Below, piece by piece: positions 20,521 to 34,100 of a stretch of 64,000 nt of DNA. The notes under the pieces were generated by a model, which worked only from the letters and a program-made list of their open reading frames with translations, was not told the origin of the DNA and did no database searches. Position numbers and translations under genes: made by a program. Every line of letters starts with the position of its first letter. Position 1 is the first letter of the stretch. Origin of the DNA: Axinella damicornis (Eukaryota > Porifera > Demospongiae > Axinellida > Axinellidae); the NCBI GenBank assembly GCA_963931865.1, contig OZ007509.1, positions 16,519,115 to 16,583,114 of the forward strand, in the 5' to 3' direction.

Positions 20521-23500
20521 ATGCATCATTGGCTAGCTAAGTAGTTCATGTATAACTCTGTAAGCACTCCTACGGTTGAATTGTGTATGTTGTGAGATAC
20601 AGCTGTTTTCAAAGCTTCCCTCCAGTAATTCCATAGTGTACGGTTAGGCCCAGGTCGTGCAGTAGCTACATAACTATGTATCTGAACACTGGACTAGTAG
20701 TAGGTTGTTGCCGCATGAGGGCTTGGATGCTTGGTGATATCTGTTGCAATAAACAGTAAAATCCACCTTCTAATTATCAGTGGACTAACAGTAACCTTGG
20801 TCGTAGTTCAGCCATGCCTTGAAGTGCTTGAAGATGTAGTAGAGAGAAGGTCCGATTTTCTGTACTTATTCTTGTGCAGGTACTGGTGTGTGAAAGAATG
20901 AAATTGGAGGAAGAGTTCTACTTCGCCATAGTCTTGGACCGTGCCTTCATGGTATGGTATTGCCCGTATTTGACAAGCAAGCTTCATCCAGACATAGTTT
21001 ATTTGAAATGCCTTGTATGGATAGTTGAGCGCATCCTGTGCTTACCTCCTAGGGTCCAGTGATGGTGGCCAGCCCGTACGGAGGGGTGAACATTGAGGAG
21101 GTGGCAAAGACCTCTCCTTCCTACATCTACAAAGATGCTGTGGACATCACGACTGGTAGGTGGTTATAAGAAGCCTGGGTCTCATGTACACAGAAGAGCA
21201 ACGTGGAGGGGGGACTGACGAGAAGGTTGCGATTGATATATCTTTTTTGAGCTGTGAGTGGATTTTGTTAGCCTCGTTCTCAGGCCATTCCCACCGCCAG
21301 TATTTGATTGCTTGCAGTATGTAAATACGCCAGCAATCAAATACTGGCATTGGGAATGGCCTGGGAATGAGGCTAGCATTTTGCAGCCTGAGGCTCAAAT
21401 CCCCGGTCTCAGAAGGACTGGAAAAGAGACCCAACAAAGTAGGCACACAGTCGCAGCCTTGATCTGCTAGGTTACATGCAGATCGCAGGAGCAAAGTGAT
21501 CTGGGTAGTAGTTTGTTCCCAGGCCCCCACCCGGTGACCTTGAGGTACTGTATCAGGTGGTCATGACACACACACACCTCAACTCATAAATGATCTTATT
21601 GTCTTTCTACTCTCTGTGTTTGAAGGAGCATGATCTTTTGCTTTATGCCTCTGAAGGTATGCGCCGAGAGCAGGCAGTAAACATGGCTGCGAAGATTGGA
21701 TTCTCTCCAGAGTGCATAGATGAGGTACCTTATCGCTTGCATGCTACATTAATATGTGCCAGGGAAGTCTCAAGCTGATATAACCTGCAGGATGGTTGAT
21801 GTTTCTGATACATTTGGAAAAATTACCCGTAACCTTAAATTTGAGGCCTCTATGGTGCTGCTATGTATGACACAGTTTCCGTATCATAGTAACTTAGGCA
21901 TTTTCCATAGCTAGAAGCCCCGGCAAATGGATGGGAGCATTTACTGGGCCTGGATGCGGGCCACCACCTGGGCCGAGACTGGGACTAGCTGGGACAGTAG
22001 GCGAGGCAGTAGCCATGACTGGAGCCAGATGTGACTGTTGCCTTGTCTGCCATCCCAGTGCCTGTCTGGGTCCCGCCTCCAGGCCAAGCACATGGCTTGA
22101 GGAATGTCCAGGGCAGAAATGCAAATACTGATATGGAACCACTAGGACATTTGACCCCCCCCCCCCCCCGAACTTCTAATGCAGGCTGCTGATCAAATGC
22201 AACAGCTGTATAAACTTTTGATTGAGAAAGATGCCACAATGTTGGAGATCAATCCAATGGTGGAAGTGATCAAGGACGGGAAGAGGAGAGGTAGGTCCCT
22301 ACTGTACTGGGTTGGTGTGATGAACTTTAGGTTGAGCTGGATGCTTATGCTGATTGGCTAAATCAAATCACATCTTGATTGCCTAGATCACAATTTCACT
22401 GCTGAAATCCTATTTCACTCTAGTGGTATGCATGGATGCGAAGGTGAACTTTGACGACAATGCAGAGTACCGGCAGAAGCAGGTATTTCAGTTGCGGGAC
22501 TGGTTGCAGGAAGACCCAAGGGATGTGGAGGCTGCCAATGCTGGCATTAACTATATCGGACTTACTGGCTCCATTGGCTGTCTCGGTAGGTGGTGACATA
22601 TACTTTATGACAAATACATGAATTTAAAGGCATACTTGTAGCCAATTGGCTATGGGCTTACAGTGAACATCCTTTGTACCTATCCTATTGAGTTGGTATA
22701 GGATAATATCTCAGATGTCCTGCTGCGAATTGACTGTAATAGATAACAATTACTAGTCTGCTGATCATGAAGCATTGCTACATGCGTGCAATGTCGTAAT
22801 GCCCCCTCTGTCAACACCGGTACACTGTACACCACAGTAGATGCAGCAATAAGCAGCTCGAAGTTAACTGTTTGATTAACCATTTTCTTCCAGTCAATGG
22901 TGCCGGGCTGGCAATGGCCACCATGGACATCATCAAACTGTACGGAGGTCTTCCTGCCAACTTCTTCGATATTGGCGGCGGAGCCAGTTCCAAGGAGGTC
23001 ATGGACGGATTTCACATCTTCAACAGTGACCCAAATGTGTGTGAGGTGTTGACAATGTAGGGATTGCAAATGAGTGTCGGTGATTGTGTGAAGACTTCCA
23101 GTCATCACATGGCCAGTTGTCAGCTAGGCGTTTTCACAGTGTTTCCCCCAAAACTGACAGGAAAGGGGGTGAAAATAGTACAAATTGACCAGATCAAAGA
23201 ACTTAATGCATTCCAATGACCACATCAAAGGATAATAGGGGCAGGAGCACCTCCTCTACCCCACTTTGCAGGAAACACTGGTTTTCAGCTAGGATGAGAA
23301 GGACAAATAAGCTCATGTTACTACTAGAGCTGTGTACATATGTTTGTTGCAGGTTAATGCTATCTTTGTGAACATCTTTGGAGGCATCATCCGATGTGAT
23401 GACATTGCCAAGGGCATTGTGGCAGCTGCTCACGAGATCAACATCAGAACACCCGTCGTTATACGCCTGCAAGGTATACTTCACATATAGATAATTACAT

Positions 23501-25413
23501 CCATCGACCTCATCAATCGATTTTAGTTGTCCATTGGTTCGAGATTACAACTCGCATGCAAAGGTCGCGAAACTGGGAATGCTATCAAAATTATGGCAGT
23601 TTTGACCATCAGCAAGAATGGATGGTCAATCTCAAACCAATGGACAACTACAATTGATCTTGTACGTGTGATGGGTGTGTAGATATAACTTCAGACTACG
23701 TATAACCAAGAGTGTATTATACACTCTTGACAACTCCCATTACTGAACCATACAACACGAGTGGGAGTGGAGCAAGTTATCTGATGACTAGTGCTACTGT
23801 ATTCTCAGGGATGGTGAAATACGGCATACGAGTGAAATGACTCACCACTAGTCCGTTAGTACTCGCTTTCATACGCGGCGAGACAGACATGACTCACACC
23901 AGTCGTGCCATTCATCCAAGTCACTCGTGTGTTGGCTTATCTGGTCATTCAGGCCTGTATCGAAATGGTACTTCTCTTGGAGCTCATTTCCACACATTGC
24001 CTTTGCCCATGCTACAAAACTTTTACACATGATTAGCACAACATCATGCATGACTGTGCAAAATGGAAATTATACATCATCTGTTATGTGAACATATTTC
24101 CTGGGCACAGGCAACAGGATGAAGAAAGCTAACGCACTGATTGAAGCTAGTGGGCTCCGGATGCTGGCAGTTGAAGACTTTGACAAGGCAGCACAGACTG
24201 TAAGTATCACACTCACATACCAATACTTTGTGGACTTTGCGACTCCGTTCAGCATCATGCACAAAGCAATTGGTACCCAGTACTCTAGTCTCAACTATAC
24301 GCCCTCACACAAATGTACGGATGAGGCAAGGTCAAAAAATTCACCACGATTTTTGCTGTATATCTAGCTGTCTGTAAGAATGAAGTAGCTGAGCATGTGG
24401 ACTTGACTAGAACACACTCGATCAACATGTGAACGAGTGGAATTAACTTTTGCAATAATTTGTTAAAGAGGGGAGCGTAATAGCGAGAGACTACACTCTA
24501 CGTACATAATACTACAGTCTCACAAAAAGATTCCCACCTGCAAAAGAGTGCCCACCCCCCACTTTTGGCTCAATTTCCTGTACAATGTCCATTATGGGTA
24601 CATGCCCATGTGCTAGGTGGTATTGGGTACTGGAGCATAATTATACGTTTTGAAGCTGCTTGTTACATAAAGTGGAAAAAAATGATGGCAGCGGTGGGAT
24701 TCGAACCCACGCCACTTTCGTGACTGGTGCCTTAAACCAGCGCCTTAGACCGCTCGGCCACGCTACCACACACTAGCCATATTCCACACTTCCATATTTA
24801 TGCTTTGACGACAATGCAGAGTACCGGCAGCAGCAGTATTTCAATTGCTGGACTGAAGACCCAAGAGATGTGCAGGCTGCCAATGCTGGCATCAACTATT
24901 CAACAACTTCCTGTACAATGTCAAAGTTCACCATAGTGGGTACATGTGCTAGGTGGTATTGGGTACTGGAGCATACGTTTTGAAATGCAACAAAAGCTGC
25001 TACGTAAAGTGGAAAAAGATTATGGCAGCGGTGGGATTCGAACCCACGCCACTTTCGTGACTGGTGCCTTAAACCAGCGCCTTAGACCGCTCGGCCACGC
25101 TACCACACACTAGCCATATTCCACACTTCCATATTACATCATTCTGGGACTAGGGCTGTATGCATTCTCTTAGAATTGACCAAATTGTCATCCCGAGGGA
25201 AGAAACCTGCACTTTCCAAGCCATATACTCCATACTAAAGGCCATGCCTTACAGAGGTTGAAACTATCACCATCACAGGCAAGTTCTGGAAATACGAACT
25301 TTCCACTTAATTTTAATTGGCCAGATATCCAAAGCTGTAATCACTGGTCCTACATTCTACAGTTCTGAGACCTTTCCCAATCATAGCCCTAGGTCTGTGT
25401 GCTCTAGATTCAT

Positions 25414-25453
<40 letters not shown>

Positions 25454-25631
25454 TTGACAAAATACGTCACCTCCTATACCGGGTACATTCAACGCACGTG
25501 CAAGTGCCTGCAACCTCACTGTTCTACATAATGTGTTGTGGTCATCTTTTTCAATGCAGGTTGTAAATGTGTCCAAGATTGCAGAACTGGCCCATGATGT
25601 ATCCATTGCTGTAGACTTCTCACAGCTGTAG
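18211..25631 (+). CDS. SUCLA2: Succinate-CoA ligase beta subunit, ATP-type, mitochondrial
   Basis: The TCA-cycle enzyme that converts succinyl-CoA to succinate with phosphorylation of ADP; the beta subunit binds nucleotide and pairs with SUCLG1 in the matrix. Thirteen exons in phase: 18211-18300, 19071-19233, 19646-19742, 20337-20427, 20880-20951, 21053-21155, 21657-21724, 22185-22290, 22424-22585, 22894-23036, 23353-23473, 24111-24199, 25560-25631, for 458 residues (human 463). Exon 1 encodes an Arg/Ser-rich, acid-free presequence. Then the ATP-grasp domain (GGRGKG at 97-102; EINPM at 249-253; MDAKVNFDD) and the CoA-ligase domain ([32 protein letters not shown]). The tail [16 protein letters not shown] matches SUCLA2 rather than SUCLG2. 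The last exon is duplicated at 42504-42575, and a piece of exon 9 is copied into intron 12. Confidence 0.95.
18361..18625. mobile_element. MITE with TCAAGGGGGTGACACTCC termini
   Basis: It begins TCAAGGGGGTGACACTCC and ends with the exact inverse. The arms extend about 50 bases (TGTAGTCAGAGC and inverse). Internal GGTCAAGCGGTCAA motifs repeat. It is in SUCLA2 intron 1; diverged relatives lie in MED14 intron 1 and at 18895-18985. Confidence 0.85.
18819..18895. repeat. Hairpin MITE, TAGTCTC variant
   Basis: Its left half (CCCAGACCCAAA...CCCCAGCGCGGATC) matches the element at 17933-18059. The right half is shortened. It is in SUCLA2 intron 1. Confidence 0.75.
19889..20150. repeat. 260-base inverted repeat in SUCLA2 intron 3
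   Basis: Inverted pairs include CTTAGCTGATTGCTGGG / CCCAGCAATCAGCTAAG, CCAGTAACTGG / CCAGTTACC and AACGTGGAATGGA / TCCATCCCACGTT. It is a foldback element with degenerate arms. Confidence 0.75.
20462..20516. repeat. (GT)n microsatellite
   Basis: About 50 bases of GT repeat in SUCLA2 intron 4. Confidence 0.9.
21269..21375. repeat. Long hairpin MITE of the CCTCGTTCCCAGG family
   Basis: A 107-base palindrome: TAGCCTCGTTCTCAGGCCATTCCC and CAGTATTTGATTGCT are both mirrored. It is in SUCLA2 intron 6. Confidence 0.9.
23505..23660. repeat. Inverted-repeat element in SUCLA2 intron 11
   Basis: GTTGTCCATTGGTTCGAGATT is matched by AATCTCAAACCAATGGACAA about 70 bases later. Flanking ATCAATCGATT / AATTGAT extends the arms. 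Confidence 0.8.
24686..24767 (-). tRNA. tRNA-Leu (anticodon AAG), copy 1
   Basis: The minus strand folds as a class II tRNA of about 82 nt: acceptor stem GGTAGCG/CGCTGCC with discriminator A, anticodon loop TTAAGGC (AAG, reading CTT), a long variable arm, and T arm GTGGG-TTCGAAT-CCCAC. It has no intron and no encoded CCA. It lies in SUCLA2 intron 12. The coordinates may be off by one base. Confidence 0.93.
24804..24899 (+). pseudogene. Partial copy of SUCLA2 exon 9
   Basis: About 95 bases (TTTGACGACAATGCAGAGTA onward) match SUCLA2 exon 9 (22450-22550) with substitutions and small deletions that break the frame. It sits between two tRNA-Leu genes in intron 12 of the same gene. The first 25 bases of the same fragment also occur next to the third tRNA at 62 kb. 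Confidence 0.88.
25023..25104 (-). tRNA. tRNA-Leu (anticodon AAG), copy 2
   Basis: Identical to copy 1 over the 82-nt tRNA, with closely similar flanks on both sides (AAGTGGAAAA...GATNATGGC and ACACACTAGCCATATTCCAC). The unit was duplicated in tandem within SUCLA2 intron 12. Confidence 0.93.
25409..25449. repeat. Poly-C run, about 41 bases
   Basis: An uninterrupted C homopolymer in SUCLA2 intron 12. It could form i-motif or quadruplex structure; its exact length in an assembly is unreliable. Confidence 0.85.
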
Positions 25632-26179
25632 GGTCTCCCCTCAGGCTGTAGTCACAGATCTATTCTCTATAACTACGATGCATAACCGGTGCTTAATAGT
25701 AGGTGTTAGCTCAGAATATTCATGCATCTTCTCAATTCTATAAATATATACCTAGCCTACTTTTATAACAGATTAGCACTTTGAGGTATAATATAATTAT
25801 CTGAACAATGTAGCAACTTGGCTGACTTTTCCCATGGCCTCCGGTCACTCACGCCACGATCTCCATCACTCCACGATCTCCCTCACTCCACGATATGGCG
25901 AAATAATTATTATCATCCCATGCAAAGAATGCAGAGGTGCATGCACATGCATGTATATGCCCAATAATTTATTACCAGAGAGATACTGCAGGTGCATGGT
26001 GCAAGACTATCACTTGGTTTTATTGGGCTTGAACGACTAGGGGATTTCCCTAATCAGTTTGCACGATCTGACTAACGGACTCTTCAATCACTGCACGGCT
26101 ATTACACAGCACAATAATTCATTCACTGATAATCTCTACAATCATGCCATGGAGTATAAGGCTGGCAGCCACCTCTTGA

Positions 26180-26340
26180 TCAGTCTAGCCACTAGCCCCT
26201 GGATCCGCCTGGCTGGTAAAGTGGGCGCATGATGGCGAAGCCGCGCACGGAGGGCGGAGAGGGTCTAGCAAACATTACATTTCAACTGTCCAATCAGATC
26301 TCACTGAAGTGATTCGGCCATGCTAGGCGGAGAGGGGCAT
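26180..26340. repeat. Copy-A-specific hairpin-type insertion
   Basis: TCTAGCCACTAGCCCC...GGCGGAGAGGG lies in copy A only. It resembles the perfect hairpin at 62321-62416 (CTAGCCCCTCT...GGCGCACGGCGAAGCCG). Confidence 0.6.
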
Positions 26341-26527
26341 ACAAGTCAATTTAAGCCTCATACATGGTGTGGCCTCATATATAATTATAGTTGATCAGTG
26401 AGGTCCTAGCTAATGCTGAGTGGTTGACTTGGTATCTGGGCCGGTTGGCAATGGTATATCGACATTTGGGAGAAATGATCTTTATGGGTATTATACCGCA
26501 ATTTGGGCATGAACATGAAGCAGAATC

Positions 26528-26986
26528 CTATTTCTTGAAGAAGCTCATCAGTGAGGCTTGCTTGGCCCCTTTGCTGGATCTCACTGGGGACAGTTTCTCT
26601 GGCTTGAATGTCTGAGGAAGTTCTGGTTCCCTACTGCTGTCGGTAGTGGCTGAAGTAGCCATGGGCACAGAGTCGTCTTCACTTCCACTCTCCCATACCT
26701 TCTCAGTAACTGGTAAGAACAAAGATAGGGCTACTGAATATGTGCATCCTTACCAAACTTGGCCATAGGTGTACTTAACGTTAATGATTGTGTGAAATGC
26801 TAACTGGGATGATTTGATGCATGGTATTATTATGTCGATTAAGATTGTTACAGTATATGAATGGTCGTATAATACTTCCCAGACGCTCTTACCAGTATGG
26901 AGGTATATCCAGAGCAAACAGTCAAGCTGGCAGTTGCATGGGCTATGCTCAACCTTTTCCCTATTGAGCTACATATGACAGCATTG

Positions 26987-27041
<55 letters not shown>

Positions 27042-30000
27042 ACACACACACCCATTACTCTCCTATCAACTACAACTAGAACTTGTACGCATGCTACAAA
27101 CCATCCAGGTATAATAATCGTCACAGTGTTACATGCAGATATCACATTGCAGGTACACTAAAGTCACCAATGGCTACACTGGTCTCTGACTATACGTACT
27201 CCAGATGTAAATGTACTCACCCATAGCTCCTTCATCGTTGACATACATCTTAGTCACTAGCTTCCTCCTCCTCTTCACGTGGACAGGTGTAATTTCAGCA
27301 TGGATTTTTGCTTTCCCATTTTCTTCAGCTAAAATACAAACAGGAGCTTATGAGTGCCGTGAATGGGCTCCTGATACAAAACCCAGCTTACTTCAACCGC
27401 ACTGTGTGTAATAGCATGTATGCACCTCAAACCAGGGCTCTCCATCATCAAAATAATGCATGCTAAACATGTACAGAGACTGAAATTTGTTCGAGAATCA
27501 AATTTGGCTACATTGTATATTGTATCGCAATACATCAACACGTTTTGTAAGCTAAAGGCAGGTCAGCAGCATGCAGAGACTGCCAAAGTGTGGCTACTGT
27601 TGATCACCGTGCAGCTAAGTCGAATGCTCAATGCGCTGCATGTTATGGTGTTATACACTGATCCAGCACCCCATACCCTCAGCAGGACAGATATCTGTAT
27701 ACACGGACAGCTACGAAAAAGCTCTCATGACAGTAATAAATGCCTTAGGCTCACCCTGATCACATAACAGTTACTGGAGAGAAAAGTCAGGTTTGATACT
27801 GTAAGCAATCAAACCACTAGAGGTGGGAGGGAGCAGCTTAGAAACAAGGATCAATACCTGACATTTCTTCATCACTAGACAGATTTTGTACTCTCTTGTG
27901 TTTTCTCTGGGTGCCTCCATTCTTGGGAAGAGCCTGCTTCACAGGACCTATAACGTATCAAGTTAAACAAGATGGAGAAAGTAACATTCAGCTTACTTGA
28001 AGGCAGTGCTTGGGAAACTGGACAAATTAGTACCACTCACTAACAATTGGCCAGAAACTGACCTTTCGAAGTACCCGCCTTGGCTGTCTTTCGGTGAGAT
28101 TTCTCCTTCCTGTATGCATGTACAGAGGAGAGAGAGTTGATGAGGTATTTGGCACAACACAGTGGGGAAGGAAGCTTGTGTACTCACACCTATCCTGTGG
28201 CATGTGTCGTCATCTTGGCTTGGTGGGTGAATTACACTTGCTTTATTCTCGCTTCCTATACTCTTGGATACTTCAGTAAACTCATTATTCAGAATGATGC
28301 CTCACGCCTTGCTTTATTCTCACCTTGTGGATACCACGGCAGACTCTAATAGTATCCACCATGCAGCTTGTACTTTCAGCTCATACATACGGCACAACAC
28401 ACACGTACGCGTACTGCCCATAATGTGTAATCACGTGAGGAGGAGCACTAGCATCTGTGGTGTCTAACGCTCAATTCTGGAACGCCAAGTTGATTCTCTG
28501 AACAATTATTATAATACGGTTGAGTCAGTAAACATGGTCAGGACAGGGCAGTCAGAATCTTTGTGTGATGATCATTTAACATTACGAGACAGGAAATATA
28601 CAACTACGAGTGCAATCAAGTAGATCCTCTTCACATGCTTATCAATTTCATAACTGTAGACTTAGCCTCGTTCCCAGGCCCGAGACGGGACCTGGGAACG
28701 AGGCTACTGTAGACTGTACCTGCTTTCAGCAGGTGGTTCCTCAGCAGGTGGCTCAAAGTCACTGTCATCTGGTGTGTGGTAAGGGTATACAGGGAGTATG
28801 GGCATAACATTAACTTCTATCCCATTGACAACGTGTGTGTACCTTCAATGTCTGAGTCATGAAGTCCTTGAAACATACCAGCCATGGCCTTTTTGGGGGG
28901 CTTCTGCATTCAGATAAACAAGTATGTTTCATGTACATAAATGTCCCATACTGCGGACGGAAGTAGATATTAAAACTACCAAGAAGACGTGCGCCTAGAG
29001 CTTAATCAGGTAACTTAGCCAGGAATATTATAGTACTGTTTTCAACATGCCAGCTACGTACACTGAACTAAGTTATAGCACTCATGAGGGGTTACACGGT
29101 TGATGGAGTTGATCCGATGATCCTTAACTGAGTATGGAGTTGATCGCACGAGACATTGTTTAAGTATAGAACCAAGAACCAACCAAGCAATAGGAGCTGA
29201 GTTTGTGTTCCAGGAGCTTTGCTTATGCATCTTCCAGAGCTTCGTTTAGGTCGTTTGGAGCTTCATTTTCAGCGGGATGCAGCACAGTAGCGTACATGCT
29301 TTCCACAAACAGGTGTCATTATTCAAGATGCATACCATATATACAAGTCTATTTTATCTGAGCTCGAAAGTAGAGGTGGTGGAGCTTGTCTGATGCTAAC
29401 AGCACCTTCCGGGGATCATAATTGGTGGCTTATTGACCATGATTTGAAGGTAATGCACATGTACCATAACTGACCTACACACTTACAGACTTCTTTGTTG
29501 GTCTCCCTCGTTTCCTAGGCGATTTTGCTGGAGACTTGACAGGAGACTTCTTGGGAGATATGACAATCCTATGGTTAAAGAATCACCATAAAATTCTGTT
29601 AGTAGTGGCATGTCCAGGGCACATACGTCGAGCCTTGTTCCCAGTCCCACGCCCAGCTTTTCGTTGCTTGCAGTACAGAAAAATGGAGAGGGCCTGGAAC
29701 ATCTCCTCACGTGAGCATGATGTAATCGACAAATGGCAGAATGAGGATGCTATGTATACGTTATTCAACCATCTACACGTTCAACGCTCGGTGAGTATGA
29801 CAGTCGCCCCCCGCTAGCTATATACGTGTGGTATGTTACTTGGTACCTTCACTCTTCTTGCTGTTCTGAGACCCAGTATGGGCATGTTCATTTTAGGTCT
29901 TTCTACCGTCTTTCTACCCTTGATGTCACTCACGTCAGGCAGGCCCTCCGCGTTCTTTTGCGCAACTGAAAGCGGCGTGTGGGCCTGAGAATGAGGCTAA

Positions 30001-31085
30001 CATACGCATTTGTATGTGCACGACATTTTAAGTCAATTGAACTTACACTTGCTTTGCCCGAGATTGCTTTTCACTACTTGGAGGTTCTGGTGCTGACTTC
30101 ACCTCACCCGTCTTGTCACCTGTGTATGACGACGCATACAAACACAACCATGAGGACCACATGCACGAGCCTCTGCCCACCAATGGGACACGGCTCAGTA
30201 CTCCCAATACCACTCCTGAGTCACATGGTCTTGCATGTGTACATGTCCCATGTTGCGAACAGTACCACCAGGAGTGTTCTCACCAGACATTTAGGGTGCA
30301 TAATGAGATGCAAAGTTGCAAACCATTCAGAAGCCTTGCCTATTGGTCCACAAAAGGGTACATCAGAGGCCCAAAGGGTACAGTGCCCTTCTGTACAGGC
30401 CTAGCAAGAACTCTGCTGTACAAGCCTTGAAAAATGTACTCAACAAAACTCCACTCTCTGTGGGGTTCAGTTTGGATGCTGATCTCATCTCATGAACAGC
30501 ACAAGTAAAGCTGCACTGTCAAATAATTACCACTAGTCACTGTTATACTGACAGAAAGCAAACTGACCTTGTTTGGCAAAGAACGAGGCGACAGATCCTT
30601 TTGCCTGTACCTTCTGTTTGGAGATCCCCTATGCACAGATGCATGCATGATTCATGAACTGCAGCAGAATACTGACATCAGATAACATTTACATTAGCTG
30701 TCAGACTGAAACTAGTTTACCAGCCATAGAATGAACCTTTTTCGGCTGTGCGGGTTTCTTCTCAGCTTTGACATGTACCTCTGTTAGAGGAGGTACTGTC
30801 TGTGCAGTTGCTTCTAAACAAACAAGAGTACATCCGTCACTATAATTATTACCCCGTGCACGCATGCTCAGCAATGGGTAGAGTGATTGCTGTGTCTGTA
30901 CAGTTTGGGTGAAATAGGAATGATTGCAGCCTAATGTATAAGTTACAAAAGGAAAAAACCCAATTGGTTCGTACCTCAGAAACGACAGTTGTACGAAGAG
31001 CTGTGAAAAGCAGCTCTCTGTCCAAATTATGGAACAAAACCACACCTCGATTTCAATATTGTCTACTGTACACCAGTCCCACAAT

Positions 31086-31116
<31 letters not shown>

Positions 31117-34100
31117 AAGCGCTCTACACACATATCAGTAGGAACTCGTACAGGCCCTTTTCTAGTTTTCTAGTTTTGGGCTACACGATTAATGGCAGTC
31201 TTTTCAACACACCTTCCTTTGCTGGTTCGATGTCTTCTTCCATATGGGAGAGTCTAGGAAGCCGGGAGCTCATGGTTCTCTCACTGGAACTTTCAGCTGG
31301 TTTGGAAGGAGGCTTAGGGCTTTGGGGAAGTGGAACTGTAGGGCACTCAATGGTATTCCATCTACAGCAGAATGAACAGACCAGACTATGTGCGTAGGTA
31401 CTACACCATGAGTTTATTATAGAGGGATCCAAATTGTTAAAAACTGCAGGCATATGAAAACTCAGGAGATATTGACTGTAAAATAGTCCAGTCTGCTAGC
31501 TCCGCCCACTATAGTACAAGTCCAGGAATTGTGGCTGCAATACTGATTCAGATTATAGAATTGGTACAAGTACATTGACCAATACAATACTTGCCATGGA
31601 AGACTACCAATGCCACATAGACATTCAATTGTATAGGTATTGTAACTCACTACCTTGAATAGTTCTCCAAATGTGTTCTATTGACTTCATAATCAGCAGC
31701 GTACAGAACTCCAGAGTCCTGCATATAATGGTAAAGATTGGCAGATATTCATTCCATATCCCTCAGGATTTATGTAACATACAATAGTATCAAGTAAACA
31801 CACCAACTGTGATGGCTTCCACTCCAGCAACAGTTGAAAGGGAGGCTGTGAGAGCTCTTGATGGCTGTTTTCTTGCAACTAAAGCCAGTCAAGTCGAACT
31901 AAATAAAGTCAACCGAACAGATACTGCAGAACTGAACGTTGGTGTGCCAAGAATTTCACAGAATTGAATCCATGTCGTCATTCTTAAAAGTTTCTCATCA
32001 TTCTTAAAAGTTTTTTCTCTCTCTAGCAACAGTTGAAAGGGAGGCATGAGAAACCAATCGAGTCAGCGTAGCGATGTCAGAATGATGGAATGATGGCCTG
32101 AAAGACCCAAGGAGCAACAGACGGTCACACAGAAAGGTTCAACCACTCCATGAGCATTTCTTCAAGCTTCTTGGCTCAGCTTATTACTACACCAACATTG
32201 ATCATAGTGTCAAGAGAGCAAGAATTTGAAACCATGGACCAGCATTTGGGATCTACAGTGTAGCTGGGCAAGATCTTCTCAAAACCAGTGACCACTAAGC
32301 CACTGGGACCCTGGGCAGAGGAGAGGAAGATGGGTATTACATACCCAACAAATTTTCCTGATGGAGTCTCACTCTCTCTTGCAAAGTGTAGGTATATGTT
32401 AACGTACCTTTGGCATAACTTTTTGAATGCTGAAGATATGAACTCCAAGCACACAGTGAAACTGCTCTCTTGTGGCTAAACAGAGCAGACATTGTCCAAG
32501 TAATGGAAACAGTGCTAATCACACAACATGCAGTCAATTTCAGTTGTGCTTGAATGTTGTGTAGAGGCTAACGTTACAAGCAACATCCTGAAAATAGGGC
32601 TTCTTGGAAACTACATGGCCTGATGTACATTGAAGCTTAGAGGCACCTTGCGTGAGTTTCTCATTCACAAAACAGTTTCAGTAATATTATTAATGCACAT
32701 AAAACAGACCGTTCAAACGAAACTGAAATTACCTATACGTGGGTGAGACCAGTACCACTATCCATATGTTGACATTGATGGTCCCAGCATTGATCGACCC
32801 GTAACTTGCTACAACAGGATAGTAAAATTCTCTTAATTCTTAAATGTTGACGACACAGTTCTACGACATTATAGAGCAACTGGATTTATCACTTTCAAGT
32901 TTTGGTTGATAATTATGTATCGATCCTCAACATTGAATAACATTATACCTTCCAAGTTGTCTTCATCAACCAAGCACACATGGTGATCCTGCAGGTGAGA
33001 CAGATACAAGTATGACATACGACATCTAAAATAGGAAGCACAAGTGGAGGCAGGGCCGGTGTCTATGCGTTTATCTTAATTGTATTACTTGATTGGTAGA
33101 GGTCGTCATGGTTCAATGATAATTGTATTTTTAATTTTTTGTAACGTTTAATTAGAATGAGTTTTTGGAAAATGTGGAGCATGTCCATAATGCATGCTAC
33201 TCTGAATCCAGTTGAATCCGGCAGAGAAATCGCATAAACAGCCGGGTTTGTCTAACAACTTGTTAATTAATGTAGCCTCGCTCCCAGGCTCTCGTTCTTT
33301 CGAGAACGAGAGCCTGGGAACGAGGCTAGTATTAATGGTAGTATATTAAGACAGAATCCAGCAGAATCCTTAGCACAGCTGAATTTTTAGAACCCCTTAA
33401 TGCAATCACCATGTGATGCAAACAGTTCGGTTCGCCCAAACTAAATCATTACGCCTAGCACAATGATCAGCAGATGATCTTCACCTTGTTGCCATTTCTC
33501 TCCACAACTCCACTAAGAATGTAGGTCACAGTGATTGGTGAAACTGTGCATTCCTCAGAAGAACGACAGCGGCTCACATAGGCATACAACATCCTGAGGG
33601 GGAATGAAACAAATACTAGCCTCGTTCCCAATATGGGGCCTGGGAATGAAGCTAGTGTAATATGTGCTGGGTATAGATGGAAAGTGGATCAAACGGAATG
33701 ACTTTTACCGCTGCATGATCGAGGACCTGAATCATAGCCTTAAAAAGCTGTTCGAGCCTTCGAGGCATCCACACTAAACACAAGGTGAAATCCACAGTCT
33801 GATTAAGAGAACGAGACCTGGTCAACATTCAACGACACTGTTCAGGGCCTGAGGCAGCTACGATAACAAAAATCAGGTGTACAGCAGAAGGATCTTGGAG
33901 CTTCCGTAAACTCGCCAAACAGAAAATCAACAGGGAAGAGCATCTGACATTTTCCTGAGCATAGCCGGGTCTGAATTTTACTTTCGACAACTCCAAAGCC
34001 AAACGAGAGAGAAACACCAAAATTGGTGAGTAGATGCATCCACACTATTATGCCAACTTCCAGTAATGTACGTCTTCTGTCCAATAATACATATCTAGTG

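Noticed and set aside
24686..25104. tRNA-Ser call for the class II tRNAs
   Set aside because: The anticodon loop reads TTAAGGC, giving AAG (Leu), and the discriminator base is A as in leucine tRNAs.
18211..25631. SUCLG2 (GTP-type beta subunit) instead of SUCLA2
   Set aside because: The C-terminal [16 protein letters not shown] tail and the VLVCER and [14 protein letters not shown] segments follow SUCLA2; SUCLG2 ends differently.
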